Source: Megaleporinus macrocephalus
Taxonomy: Eukaryota > Chordata > Actinopteri > Characiformes > Anostomidae
Assembly (NCBI GenBank): GCA_021613375.1
Contig: CM038709.1
Location: 34,863,915 to 34,927,914, forward strand
Direction: 5' to 3'
DNA length: 64,000 nt
This document shows positions 25,701 to 38,662 of this stretch, one piece after another (position 1 is the first letter of the stretch; every line of letters begins with the position of its first letter). Below the pieces are notes generated by a model. It saw only the letters and a program-made list of their open reading frames with translations. It was not told the DNA's origin and searched no databases. Both the position numbers and the translations under genes were made by a program.

Positions 25701-26738
25701 AAAAAAGGTTTTAGAATAGGCAGAATCGCTGCAGAGCAGTGTTAGAACGTGAAAACATCACAGTTATGCGAAACTAGGTGTTCCATTATAAACTTGTACA
25801 AATACAACAGAAATAGTCTAGTATTATGATTAACTGCAGAACATGAGCAAACAATCATCTTTGGCGAGATAATCTTCACTTGATTGAAAAACTCATTGTG
25901 GTACGTCTAATACACGTAAAATGCGTTTACTCTACAGCAGACGCGCTCAAACGCTTTAGAAGCTTCAGAACCGCTGTACAGCGTTATTTTAGAGAGAAAC
26001 AGTAGTTTGACTCAATACTGCATTTTCTAGCATATGTTCATGTCAGATATGAGATTTCGGGCGGTGTACTACCTTTTTTGTTTGAAACATGTGGACAACA
26101 TGAACTTTGGTGACGTGCACTGGCCTAGACTCTAAAAGTCATTTAAATTCTTCTAACACACTGAAAATGCCTTTACTGCAGTGCAGAGTCGCTAAACGGC
26201 TTTAAAAGAGCCATAATCGCTGTAGAGCATATTGTTAGAACGTGAAAACTTCACAGTAATGCAAAAGTTGGTTTTCCACCATAAATTCCTCCAAATACAA
26301 CGTTAATAGTCTTGTATTATGTTTAATTTGCAGAACATGAGTAAACAATTAGCTTGGATGAGAGAATGTCCTCTTGATCAAAAAATTCTCTGTGGTTCGT
26401 CTAATACACATAAAATGCGTTTACTATGCAGCAGACGGGCTCAAACGCCTTAGAACCGTCAGAACCGCTGTACCGAGTTAGTTCATCGCTAAACGGCTTT
26501 AAAATAGGCAGAATCGCTGCAGAGCAGTGTTAGAACGTGAAAACATCACAGTTATGCGAAAGAAAGTGTTCCATTATAAACTTGTCCAAATACAACAGAA
26601 ATAGTCTAGTATTATGTTTAAACTCCAAAAAATGAGCAAATAATCAACTTTGGCGAGATAATCTTCACTTGATTGAAAAACTCATTGTGGTACGTCTAAT
26701 ACACCTAAAATGCGTTTACTATAGAGCAGACGCGCTCA

Positions 26739-28386
26739 AACGCTTTAGAAGCGTCAGAACCGCTGTACAGCGTTATTTTAGAGAGAAACAGTAGTTTGAC
26801 TCAATACTGCATTTTCTAGCATATGATCATGTCAGATATGAGATTTCGAGCGGTGTACTACCTTTTTTGTTTAAAACATGTGGACAACATGAACTTTGGT
26901 GACGTGCACTGGCTTTGACTCTAAAAGTCATTTACATTCTCATAACACACTGAAAATGCCTTTACTGCAGTGTAGAGTGGCTAAACGGCGTTAGAAGAGA
27001 CAGAATCGCTGTACAGCGTTAGTTCATCGCTAAGCGGCTTTAGAACAGGCTACAGAGTAGCCAGATTCGCTGCAGAGCATTGTTAGAATGTGAAAACATC
27101 ACAGTTATGCAAAAGTAGGTGTTCCACCATAAACTCGTCCAAATACAACATTAATAGTCTTGTATTATGTTTAATTTGCAGAACATGAGTAAACAATTAG
27201 CTTGGATGAGAGAATCTCCACTTGATCAAAAAATTCTCTGTGGTTTGTCTAATACACATAAAATGCGTTTACTATGCAGCAGACGCGCTCAAACGCCTTA
27301 GAACCGTCAGAACCGCAGTACCGAGTTAGTTCATCGCTAAACGGCTTTAAAAAAGGTTTTAGAATAGGCAGAATCGCTGCAGAGCAGTGTTAGAACGTGA
27401 AAACATCACAGTTATGCGAAACTAGGTGTTCCATTATAAACTTGTATAAATACAACAGAAATAGTCTAGTATTATGATTAACTGCAGAACATGAGCAAAC
27501 AATCATCTTTGGCGAGATAATCTTCACTTGATTGAAAAACTCATTGTGGTACGTCTAATACACGTAAAATGCGTTTACTCTACAGCAGACGCGCTCAAAC
27601 GCTTTAGAAGCTTCAGAACCGCTGTACAGCGTTATTTTAGAGAGAAACAGTAGTTTGACTCAATACTGCATTTTCTAGCATATGTTCATGTCAGATATGA
27701 GATTTCGGGCGGTGTACTACCTTTTTTGTTTGAAACATGTGGACAACATGAACTTTGGTGACGTGCACTGGCCTAGACTCTAAAAGTCATTTAAATTCTT
27801 CTAACACACTGAAAATGCCTTTACTGCAGTGCAGAGTCGCTAAACGGCTTTAAAAGAGCCATAATCGCTGTAGAGCATATTGTTAGAACGTGAAAACTTC
27901 ACAGTAATGCAAAAGTTGGTTTTCCACCATAAATTCCTCCAAATACAACGTTAATAGTCTTGTATTATGTTTAATTTGCAGAACATGAGTAAACAATTAG
28001 CTTGGATGAGAGAATGTCCTCTTGATCAAAAAATTCTCTGTGGTTCGTCTAATACACATAAAATGCGTTTACTATGCAGCAGACGGGCTCAAACGCCTTA
28101 GAACCGTCAGAACCGCTGTACCGAGTTAGTTCATCGCTAAACGGCTTTAAAATAGGCAGAATCGCTGCAGAGCAGTGTTAGAACGTGAAAACATCACAGT
28201 TATGCGAAAGAAAGTGTTCCATTATAAACTTGTCCAAATACAACAGAAATAGTCTAGTATTATGTTTAAACTCCAAAAAATGAGCAAATAATCAACTTTG
28301 GCGAGATAATCTTCACTTGATTGAAAAACTCATTGTGGTACGTCTAATACACCTAAAATGCGTTTACTATAGAGCAGACGCGCTCA
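26739..28386. repeat. Higher-order repeat copy (1,648 bp)
   Basis: The alpha block is 859 bp and the beta block, starting near 27,598, is 789 bp. The one-base difference from the reference is GGCTTTAGAACAGG in place of GGCTTTAAGAACAGG in X-alpha. The next module, at 28,387, is an alpha/beta hybrid. Confidence 0.88.
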
Positions 28387-29175
28387 AACGCTTTAGAAGC
28401 GTCAGAACCGCTGTACAGCGTTATTTTAGAGAGAAACAGTAGTTTGACTCAATACTGCATTTTCTAGCATATGATCATGTCAGATATGAGATTTCGAGCG
28501 GTGTACTACCTTTTTTGTTTGAAACATGTGGACAACATGAACTTTGGTGACGTGCACTGGCCTAGACTCTAAAAGTCATTTAAATTCTTCTAACACACTG
28601 AAAATGCCTTTACTGCAGTGCAGAGTCGCTAAACGGCTTTAAAAGAGCCATAATCGCTGTAGAGCATATTGTTAGAACGTGAAAACTTCACAGTAATGCA
28701 AAAGTTGGTTTTCCACCATAAATTCCTCCAAATACAACGTTAATAGTCTTGTATTATGTTTAATTTGCAGAACATGAGTAAACAATTAGCTTGGATGAGA
28801 GAATGTCCTCTTGATCAAAAAATTCTCTGTGGTTCGTCTAATACACATAAAATGCGTTTACTATGCAGCAGACGGGCTCAAACGCCTTAGAACCGTCAGA
28901 ACCGCTGTACCGAGTTAGTTCATCGCTAAACGGCTTTAAAATAGGCAGAATCGCTGCAGAGCAGTGTTAGAACGTGAAAACATCACAGTTATGCGAAAGA
29001 AAGTGTTCCATTATAAACTTGTCCAAATACAACAGAAATAGTCTAGTATTATGTTTAAACTCCAAAAAATGAGCAAATAATCAACTTTGGCGAGATAATC
29101 TTCACTTGATTGAAAAACTCATTGTGGTACGTCTAATACACCTAAAATGCGTTTACTATAGAGCAGACGCGCTCA

Positions 29176-30823
29176 AACGCTTTAGAAGCGTCAGAACCGC
29201 TGTACAGCGTTATTTTAGAGAGAAACAGTAGTTTGACTCAATACTGCATTTTCTAGCATATGATCATGTCAGATATGAGATTTCGAGCGGTGTACTACCT
29301 TTTTTGTTTAAAACATGTGGACAACATGAACTTTGGTGACGTGCACTGGCTTTGACTCTAAAAGTCATTTACATTCTCATAACACACTGAAAATGCCTTT
29401 ACTGCAGTGTAGAGTGGCTAAACGGCTTTAGAAGAGACAGAATCGCTGTACAGCGTTAGTTCATCGCTAAGCGGCTTTAGAACAGGCTACAGAGTAGCCA
29501 GATTCGCTGCAGAGCATTGTTAGAATGTGAAAACATCACAGTTATGCAAAAGTAGGTGTTCCACCATAAACTCGTCCAAATACAACATTAATAGTCTTGT
29601 ATTATGTTTAATTTGCAGAACATGAGTAAACAATTAGCTTGGATGAGAGAATCTCCACTTGATCAAAAAATTCTCTGTGGTTTGTCTAATACACATAAAA
29701 TGCGTTTACTATGCAGCAGACGCGCTCAAACGCCTTAGAACCGTCAGAACCGCAGTACCGAGTTAGTTCATCGCTAAACGGCTTTAAAAAAGGTTTTAGA
29801 ATAGGCAGAATCGCTGCAGAGCAGTGTTAGAACGTGAAAACATCACAGTTATGCGAAACTAGGTGTTCCATTATAAACTTGTACAAATACAACAGAAATA
29901 GTCTAGTATTATGATTAACTGCAGAACATGAGCAAACAATCATCTTTGGCGAGATAATCTTCACTTGATTGAAAAACTCATTGTGGTACGTCTAATACAC
30001 GTAAAATGCGTTTACTCTACAGCAGACGCGCTCAAACGCTTTAGAAGCTTCAGAACCGCTGTACAGCGTTATTTTAGAGAGAAACAGTAGTTTGACTCAA
30101 TACTGCATTTTCTAGCATATGTTCATGTCAGATATGAGATTTCGGGCGGTGTACTACCTTTTTTGTTTGAAACATGTGGACAACATGAACTTTGGTGACG
30201 TGCACTGGCCTAGACTCTAAAAGTCATTTAAATTCTTCTAACACACTGAAAATGCCTTTACTGCAGTGCAGAGTCGCTAAACGGCTTTAAAAGAGCCATA
30301 ATCGCTGTAGAGCATATTGTTAGAACGTGAAAACTTCACAGTAATGCAAAAGTTGGTTTTCCACCATAAATTCCTCCAAATACAACGTTAATAGTCTTGT
30401 ATTATGTTTAATTTGCAGAACATGAGTAAACAATTAGCTTGGATGAGAGAATGTCCTCTTGATCAAAAAATTCTCTGTGGTTCGTCTAATACACATAAAA
30501 TGCGTTTACTATGCAGCAGACGGGCTCAAACGCCTTAGAACCGTCAGAACCGCTGTACCGAGTTAGTTCATCGCTAAACGGCTTTAAAATAGGCAGAATC
30601 GCTGCAGAGCAGTGTTAGAACGTGAAAACATCACAGTTATGCGAAAGAAAGTGTTCCATTATAAACTTGTCCAAATACAACAGAAATAGTCTAGTATTAT
30701 GTTTAAACTCCAAAAAATGAGCAAATAATCAACTTTGGCGAGATAATCTTCACTTGATTGAAAAACTCATTGTGGTACGTCTAATACACCTAAAATGCGT
30801 TTACTATAGAGCAGACGCGCTCA
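29176..30823. repeat. Higher-order repeat copy (1,648 bp)
   Basis: The alpha block at 29,176-30,034 is 859 bp and the beta block at 30,035-30,823 is 789 bp. It shares AATCATCTTTGGCG and ACACGTAAAATGCG in M2 with the copies near 25.9, 27.5 and 38.6 kb. Confidence 0.88.
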
Positions 30824-32541
30824 AACGCTTTAGAAGCGTCAGAACCGCTGTACAGCGTTATTTTAGAGAGAAACAGTAGTTTGACTCAATACTGCATTTT
30901 CTAGCATATGATCATGTCAGATATGAGATTTCGAGCGGTGTACTACCTTTTTTGTTTAAAACATGTGGACAACATGAACTTTGGTGACGTGCACTGGCTT
31001 TGACTCTAAAAGTCATTTACATTCTCATAACACACTGAAAATGCCTTTACTGCAGTGTAGAGTGGCTAAACGGCGTTAGAAGAGACAGAATCGCTGTACA
31101 GCGTTAGTTCATCGCTAAGCGGCTTTAGAACAGGCTACAGAGTAGCCAGATTCGCTGCAGAGCATTGTTAGAATGTGAAAACATCACAGTTATGCAAAAG
31201 TAGGTGTTCCACCATAAACTCGTCCAAATACAACATTAATAGTCTTGTATTATGTTTAATTTGCAGAACATGAGTAAACAATTAGCTTGGATGAGAGAAT
31301 CTCCACTTGATCAAAAAATTCTCTGTGGTTTGTCTAATACACATAAAATGCGTTTACTATGCAGCAGACGCGCTCAAACGCCTTAGAACCGTCAGAACCG
31401 CAGTACCGAGTTAGTTCATCGCTAAACGGCTTTAAAAAAGGTTTTAGAATAGGCAGAATCGCTGCAGAGCAGTGTTAGAACGTGAAAACATCACAGTTAT
31501 GCGAAACTAGGTGTTCCATTATAAACTTGTACAAATACAACAGAAATAGTCTAGTATTATGATTAACTGCAGAACATGAGCAAACAATCAACTTTGGCGA
31601 GATAATCTTCACTTGATTGAAAAACTCATTGTGGTACATCTAATACACCTAAAATGCGTTTACTCTACAGCAGACGCGCTCAAACGCTTTAGAAGCGTCA
31701 GAACCGCTGTACAGCGTTATTTTAGAGAGAAACAGTAGTTTGACTCAATACTGCATTTTCTAGCATATGATCATGTCAGATATGAGATTTCGAGCGGTGT
31801 ACTACCTTTTTTGTTTAAAACATGTGGACAACATGAACTTTGGTGACGTGCACTGGCTTTGACTCTAAAAGTCATTTACATTCTCATAACACACTGAAAA
31901 TGCCTTTACTGCAGTGTAGAGTGGCTAAACGGCTTTAGAAGAGACAGAATCGCTGTACAGCGTTAGTTCATCGCTAAGCGGCTTTAGAACAGGCTACAGA
32001 GTAGCCAGATTCGCTGCAGAGCATTGTTAGAATGTGAAAACATCACAGTTATGCAAAAGTAGGTGTTCCACCATAAACTCGTCCAAATACAACATTAATA
32101 GTCTTGTATTATGTTTAATTTGCAGAACATGAGTAAACAATTAGCTTGGATGAGAGAATCTCCACTTGATCAAAAAATTCTCTGTGGTTTGTCTAATACA
32201 CATAAAATGCGTTACTATGCAGCAGACGCGCTCAAACGCCTTAGAACCGTCAGAACTGCCTGTACCGAGTTAGTTCATCGCTAAACGGCTTTAAAAAAGG
32301 TTTTAGAATAGGCAGAATCGCTGCAGAGCAGTGTTAGAACGTGAAAACATCACAGTTATGCGAAACTAGGTGTTCCATTATAAACTTGTACAAATACAAC
32401 AGAAATAGTCTAGTATTATGATTAACTGCAGAACATGAGCAAACAATCAACTTTGGCGAGATAATCTTCACTTGATTGAAAAACTCATTGTGGTACGTCT
32501 AATACACCTAAAATGCGTTTTTTCTACAGCAGACGCTCTCA

Positions 32542-35500
32542 AACGCTTTAAAAGCGTCAGAACCACTGTACAGCGTTATTTTAGAGAGAAACAGTAGTTT
32601 GACTCAATACTGCATTTTCTAGCATATGTTCATGTCAGATATGAGATTTCGGGCGGTGTACTACCTTTTTTGTTTGAAACATGTGGACAACATGAACTTT
32701 GGTGACGTGCACTGGCCTAGACTCTAAAAGTCATTTAAATTCTTCTAACACACTGAAAATGCCTTTACTGCAGTGCAGAGTCGCTAAACGGCTTTAAAAG
32801 AGCCATAATCGCTGTAGAGCATATTGTTAGAACGTGAAAACTTCACAGTAATGCAAAAGTTGGTTTTCCACCATAAATTCCTCCAAATACAACGTTAATA
32901 GTCTTGTATTATGTTTAATTTGCAGAACATGAGTAAACAATTAGCTTGGATGAGAGAATGTCCTCTTGATCAAAAAATTCTCTGTGGTTCGTCTAATACA
33001 CATAAAATGCGTTTACTATGCAGCAGACGGGCTCAAACGCCTTAGAACCGTCAGAACCGCTGTACCGAGTTAGTTCATCGCTAAACGGCTTTAAAATAGG
33101 CAGAATCGCTGCAGAGCAGTGTTAGAACGTGAAAACATCACAGTTATGCGAAAGAAAGTGTTCCATTATAAACTTGTCCAAATACAACAGAAATAGTCTA
33201 GTATTATGTTTAAACTCCAAAAAATGAGCAAATAATCAACTTTGGCGAGATAATCTTCACTTGATTGAAAAACTCATTGTGGTACGTCTAATACACCTAA
33301 AATGCGTTTACTATAGAGCAGACGCGCTCAAACGCTTTAGAAGCGTCAGAACCGCTGTACAGCGTTATTTTAGAGAGAAACAGTAGTTTGACTCAATACT
33401 GCATTTTCTAGCATATGATCATGTCAGATATGAGATTTCGAGCGGTGTACTACCTTTTTTGTTTAAAACATGTGGACAACATGAACTTTGGTGACGTGCA
33501 CTGGCTTTGACTCTAAAAGTCATTTACATTCTCATAACACACTGAAAATGCCTTTACTGCAGTGTAGAGTGGCTAAACGGCGTTAGAAGAGACAGAATCG
33601 CTGTACAGCGTTAGTTCATCGCTAAGCGGCTTTAGAACAGGCTACAGAGTAGCCAGATTCGCTGCAGAGCATTGTTAGAATGTGAAAACATCACAGTTAT
33701 GCAAAAGTACGTGTTCCACCATAAACTCGTCCAAATACAACATTAATAGTCTTGTATTATGTTTAATTTGCAGAACATGAGTAAACAATTAGCTTGGATG
33801 AGAGAATCTCCACTTGATCAAAAAATTCTCTGTGGTTTGTCTAATACACATAAAATGCGTTTACTATGCAGCAGACGCGCTCAAACGCTTTAGAAGCGTC
33901 AGAACCACTGTACAGCGTTATTTTAGAGAGAAACAGTAGTTTGACTCAATACTGCATTTTCTAGCATATGATCATGTCAGATATGAGATTTCGAGCGGTG
34001 TACTACCTTTTTTGTTTAAAACATGTGGACAACAGTAACTTTGGTCACGTGCACTGGCTTTGACTCTAAAAGTCATTTACATTCTCATAACACACTGAAA
34101 ATGCCTTTACTGCAGTGTAGAGTGGCTAAACGGCGTTAGAAGAGACAGAATCGCTGTACAGCGTTAGTTCATCGCTAAGCGGCTTTAGAACAGGCTACAG
34201 AGTAGCCAGATTCGCTGCAGAGCATTGTTAGAATGTGAAAACATCACAGTTATGCAAAAGTAGGTGTTCCACCATAAACTCGTCCAAATACAACATTAAT
34301 AGTCTTGTATTATGTTTAATTTGCAGAACATGAGTAAACAATTAGCTTGGATGAGAGAATCTCCACTTGATCAAAAAATTCTCTGTGGTTTGTCTAATAC
34401 ACATAAAATGCGTTTACTATGCAGCAGACGCGCTCAAACGCCTTAGAACCGTCAGAACCGCAGTACCGAGTTAGTTCATCGGCTAAACGGCTTTAAAAAA
34501 GGTTTTAGAATAGGCAGAATCGCTGCAGAGCAGTGTTAGAACGTGAAAACATCACAGTTATGCGAAACTAGGTGTTCCATTATAAACTTGTACAAATACA
34601 ACAGAAATAGTCTAGTATTATGATTAACTGCAGAACATGAGCAAACAATCAACTTTGGCGAGATAATCTTCACTTGATTGAAAAACTCATTGTGGTACAT
34701 CTAATACACCTAAAATGCGTTTACTCTACAGCAGACGCGCTCAAACGCTTTAGAAGCGTCAGAACCGCTGTACAGCATTATTTTAGAGAGAAACAGTAGT
34801 TTGACTCAATACTGCATTTTCTAGCATATGATCATGTCAGATATGAGATTTCGAGCGGTGTACTACCTTTTTTGTTTAAAACATGTGGACAACATGAACT
34901 TTGGTGACGTGCACTGGCTTTGACTCTAAAAGTCATTTACATTCTCATAACACACTGAAAATGCCTTTACTGCAGTGTAGAGTGGCTAAACGGCTTTAGA
35001 AGAGACAGAATCGCTGTACAGCGTTAGTTCATCGCTAAGCGGCTTTAGAACAGGCTACAGAGTAGCCAGATTCGCTGCAGAGCATTGTTAGAATGTGAAA
35101 ACATCACAGTTATGCAAAAGTAGGTGTTCCACCATAAACTCGTCCAAATACAACATTAATAGTCTTGTATTATGTTTAATTTGCAGAACATGAGTAAACA
35201 ATTAGCTTGGATGAGAGAATCTCCACTTGATCAAAAAATTCTCTGTGGTTTGTCTAATACACATAAAATGCGTTTACTATGCAGCAGACGCGCTCAAACG
35301 CCTTAGAACCGTCAGAACTGCAGTACCGAGTTAGTTCATCGCTAAACGGCTTTAAAAAAGGTTTTAGAATAGGCAGAATCGCTGCAGAGCAGTGTTAGAA
35401 CGTGAAAACATCACAGTTATGCGAAACTAGGTGTTCCATTATAAACTTGTACAAATACAACAGAAATATTCTAGTATTATGATTAACTGCAGAACATGAG

Positions 35501-35602
35501 CAAACAATCATCTTTGGCGAGATAATCTTCACTTGATTGAAAAACTCATTGTGGTACGTCTAATACACCTAAAATGCGTTTACTCTACAGCAGACGCGCT
35601 CA
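32542..35602. repeat. 3.06-kb satellite super-unit, copy 1
   Basis: The order is beta, alpha, short alpha (about 550 bp, lacking one monomer), alpha. It shares with copy 2 the rare marks AACAGTAACTTTGGTCACG (near 34,033) and CAAAAGTACGTG (near 33,704), both displaced by about 3,060 bp. The super-unit is therefore a local tandem duplication, larger than the normal higher-order repeat. Confidence 0.85.
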
Positions 35603-38600
35603 AACGCTTTAGAAGCGTCAGAACCGCTGTACAGCGTTATTTTAGAGAGAAACAGTAGTTTGACTCAATACTGCATTTTCTAGCATATGTTCATGTCAGA
35701 TATGAGATTTCGGGCGGTGTACTACCTTTTTTGTTTGAAACATGTGGACAACATGAACTTTGGTGACGTGCACTGGCCTAGACTCTAAAAGTCATTTAAA
35801 TTCTTCTAACACACTGAAAATGCCTTTACTGCAGTGCAGAGTCGCTAAACGGCTTTAAAAGAGCCATAATCGCTGTAGAGCATATTGTTAGAACGTGAAA
35901 ACGTCACAGTAATGCAAAAGTTGGTTTTCCACCATAAATTCCTCCAAATACAACGTTAATAGTCTTGTATTATGTTTAATTTGCAGAACATGAGTAAACA
36001 ATTAGCTTGGATGAGAGAATGTCCTCTTGATCAAAAAATTCTCTGTGGTTCGTCTAATACACATAAAATGCGTTTACTATGCAGCAGACGGGCTCAAACG
36101 CCTTAGAACCGTCAGAACCGCTGTACCGAGTTAGTTCATCGCTAAACGGCTTTAAAATAGGCAGAATCGCTGCAGAGCAGTGTTAGAACGTGAAAACATC
36201 ACAGTTATGCGAAAGAAAGTGTTCCATTATAAACTTGTCCAAATACAACAGAAATAGTCTAGTATTATGTTTAAACTCCAAAAAATGAGCAAATAATCAA
36301 CTTTGGCGAGATAATCTTCACTTGATTGAAAAACTCATTGTGGTACGTCTAATACACCTAAAATGCGTTTACTATAGAGCAGACGCGCTCAAACGCTTTA
36401 GAAGCGTCAGAACCGCTGTACAGCGTTATTTTAGAGAGAAACAGTAGTTTGACTCAATACTGCATTTTCTAGCATATGATCATGTCAGATATGAGATTTC
36501 GAGCGGTGTACTACCTTTTTTGTTTAAAACATGTGGACAACATGAACTTTGGTGACGTGCACTGGCTTTGACTCTAAAAGTCATTTACATTCTCATAACA
36601 CACTGAAAATGCCTTTACTGCAGTGTAGAGTGGCTAAACGGCGTTAGAAGAGACAGAATCGCTGTACAGCGTTAGTTCATCGCTAAGCGGCTTTAGAACA
36701 GGCTACAGAGTAGCCAGATTCGCTGCAGAGCATTGTTAGAATGTGAAAACATCACAGTTATGCAAAAGTACGTGTTCCACCATAAACTCGTCCAAATACA
36801 ACATTAATAGTCTTGTATTATGTTTAATTTGCAGAACATGAGTAAACAATTAGCTTGGATGAGAGAATCTCCACTTGATCAAAAAATTCTCTGTGGTTTG
36901 TCTAATACACATAAAATGCGTTTACTATGCAGCAGACGCGCTCAAACGCTTTAGAAGCGTCAGAACCACTGTACAGCGTTATTTTAGAGAGAAACAGTAG
37001 TTTGACTCAATACTGCATTTTCTAGCATATGATCATGTCAGATATGAGATTTCGAGCGGTGTACTACCTTTTTTGTTTAAAACATGTGGACAACAGTAAC
37101 TTTGGTCACGTGCACTGGCTTTGACTCTAAAAGTCATTTACATTCTCATAACACACTGAAAATGCCTTTACTGCAGTGTAGAGTGGCTAAACGGCGTTAG
37201 AAGAGACAGAATCGCTGTACAGCGTTAGTTCATCGCTAAGCGGCTTTAGAACAGGCTACAGAGTAGCCAGATTCGCTGCAGAGCATTGTTAGAATGTGAA
37301 AACATCACAGTTATGCAAAAGTACGTGTTCCACCATAAACTCGTCCAAATACAACATTAATAGTCTTGTATTATGTTTAATTTGCAGAACATGAGTAAAC
37401 TATTAGCTTGGATGAGAGAATCTCCACTTGATCAAAAAATTCTCTGTGGTTTGTCTAATACACATAAAATGCGTTTACTATGCAGCAGACGCGCTCAAAC
37501 GCCTTAAAATCGTCAGAACCGCAGTACCGAGTTAGTTCATCGCTAAACGGCTTTAAAAAGGTTTTAGAATAGGCAGAATCGCTGCAGAGCAGTGTTAGAA
37601 CGTGAAAACATCACAGTTATGCGAAACTAGGTGTTCCATTATAAACTTGTACAAATACAACAGAAATAGTCTAGTATTATGATTAACTGCAGAACATGAG
37701 CAAACAATCAACTTTGGCGAGATAATCTTCACTTGATTGAAAAACTCATTGTGGTACATCTAATACACCTAAAATGCGTTTACTCTACAGCAGACGCGCT
37801 CAAACGCTTTAGAAGCGTCAGAACCGCTGTACAGCGTTATTTTAGAGAGAAACAGTAGTTTGACTCAATACTGCATTTTCTAGCATATGATCATGTCAGA
37901 TATGAGATTTCGAGCGGTGTACTACCTTTTTTGTTTAAAACATGTGGACAACATGAACTTTGGTGACGTGCACTGGCTTTGACTCTAAAAGTCATTTACA
38001 TTCTCATAACACACTGAAAATGCCTTTACTGCAGTGTAGAGTGGCTAAACGGCTTTAGAAGAGACAGAATCGCTGTACAGCGTTAGTTCATCGCTAAGCG
38101 GCTTTAGAACAGGCTACAGAGTAGCCAGATTCGCTGCAGAGCATTGTTAGAATGTGAAAACATCACAGTTATGCAAAAGTAGGTGTTCCACCATAAACTC
38201 GTCCAAATACAACATTAATAGTCTTGTATTATGTTTAATTTGCAGAACATGAGTAAACAATTAGCTTGGATGAGAGAATCTCCACTTGATCAAAAAATTC
38301 TCTGTGGTTTGTCTAATACACATAAAATGCGTTTACTATGCAGCAGACGCGCTCAAACGCCTTAGAACCGTCAGAACCTGCAGTACCGAGTTAGTTCATC
38401 GCTAAACGGCTTTAAAAAAGGTTTTAGAATAGGCAGAATCGCTGCAGAGCAGTGTTAGAACGTGAAAACATCACAGTTATGCGAAACTAGGTGTTCCATT
38501 ATAAACTTGTATAAATACAACAGAAATAGTCTAGTATTATGATTAACTGCAGAACATGAGCAAACAATCATCTTTGGCGAGATAATCTTCACTTGATTGA

Positions 38601-38662
38601 AAAACTCATTGTGGTACGTCTAATACACGTAAAATGCGTTTACTCTACAGCAGACGCGCTCA
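35603..38662. repeat. 3.06-kb satellite super-unit, copy 2
   Basis: Same module order as copy 1, with the rare marks near 36,765 and 37,092. It differs from copy 1 at its first junction: copy 1 carries the unusual TTTTTTCTACAGCAG form and this copy the ordinary TTTACTCTACAGCAG. Confidence 0.85.
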
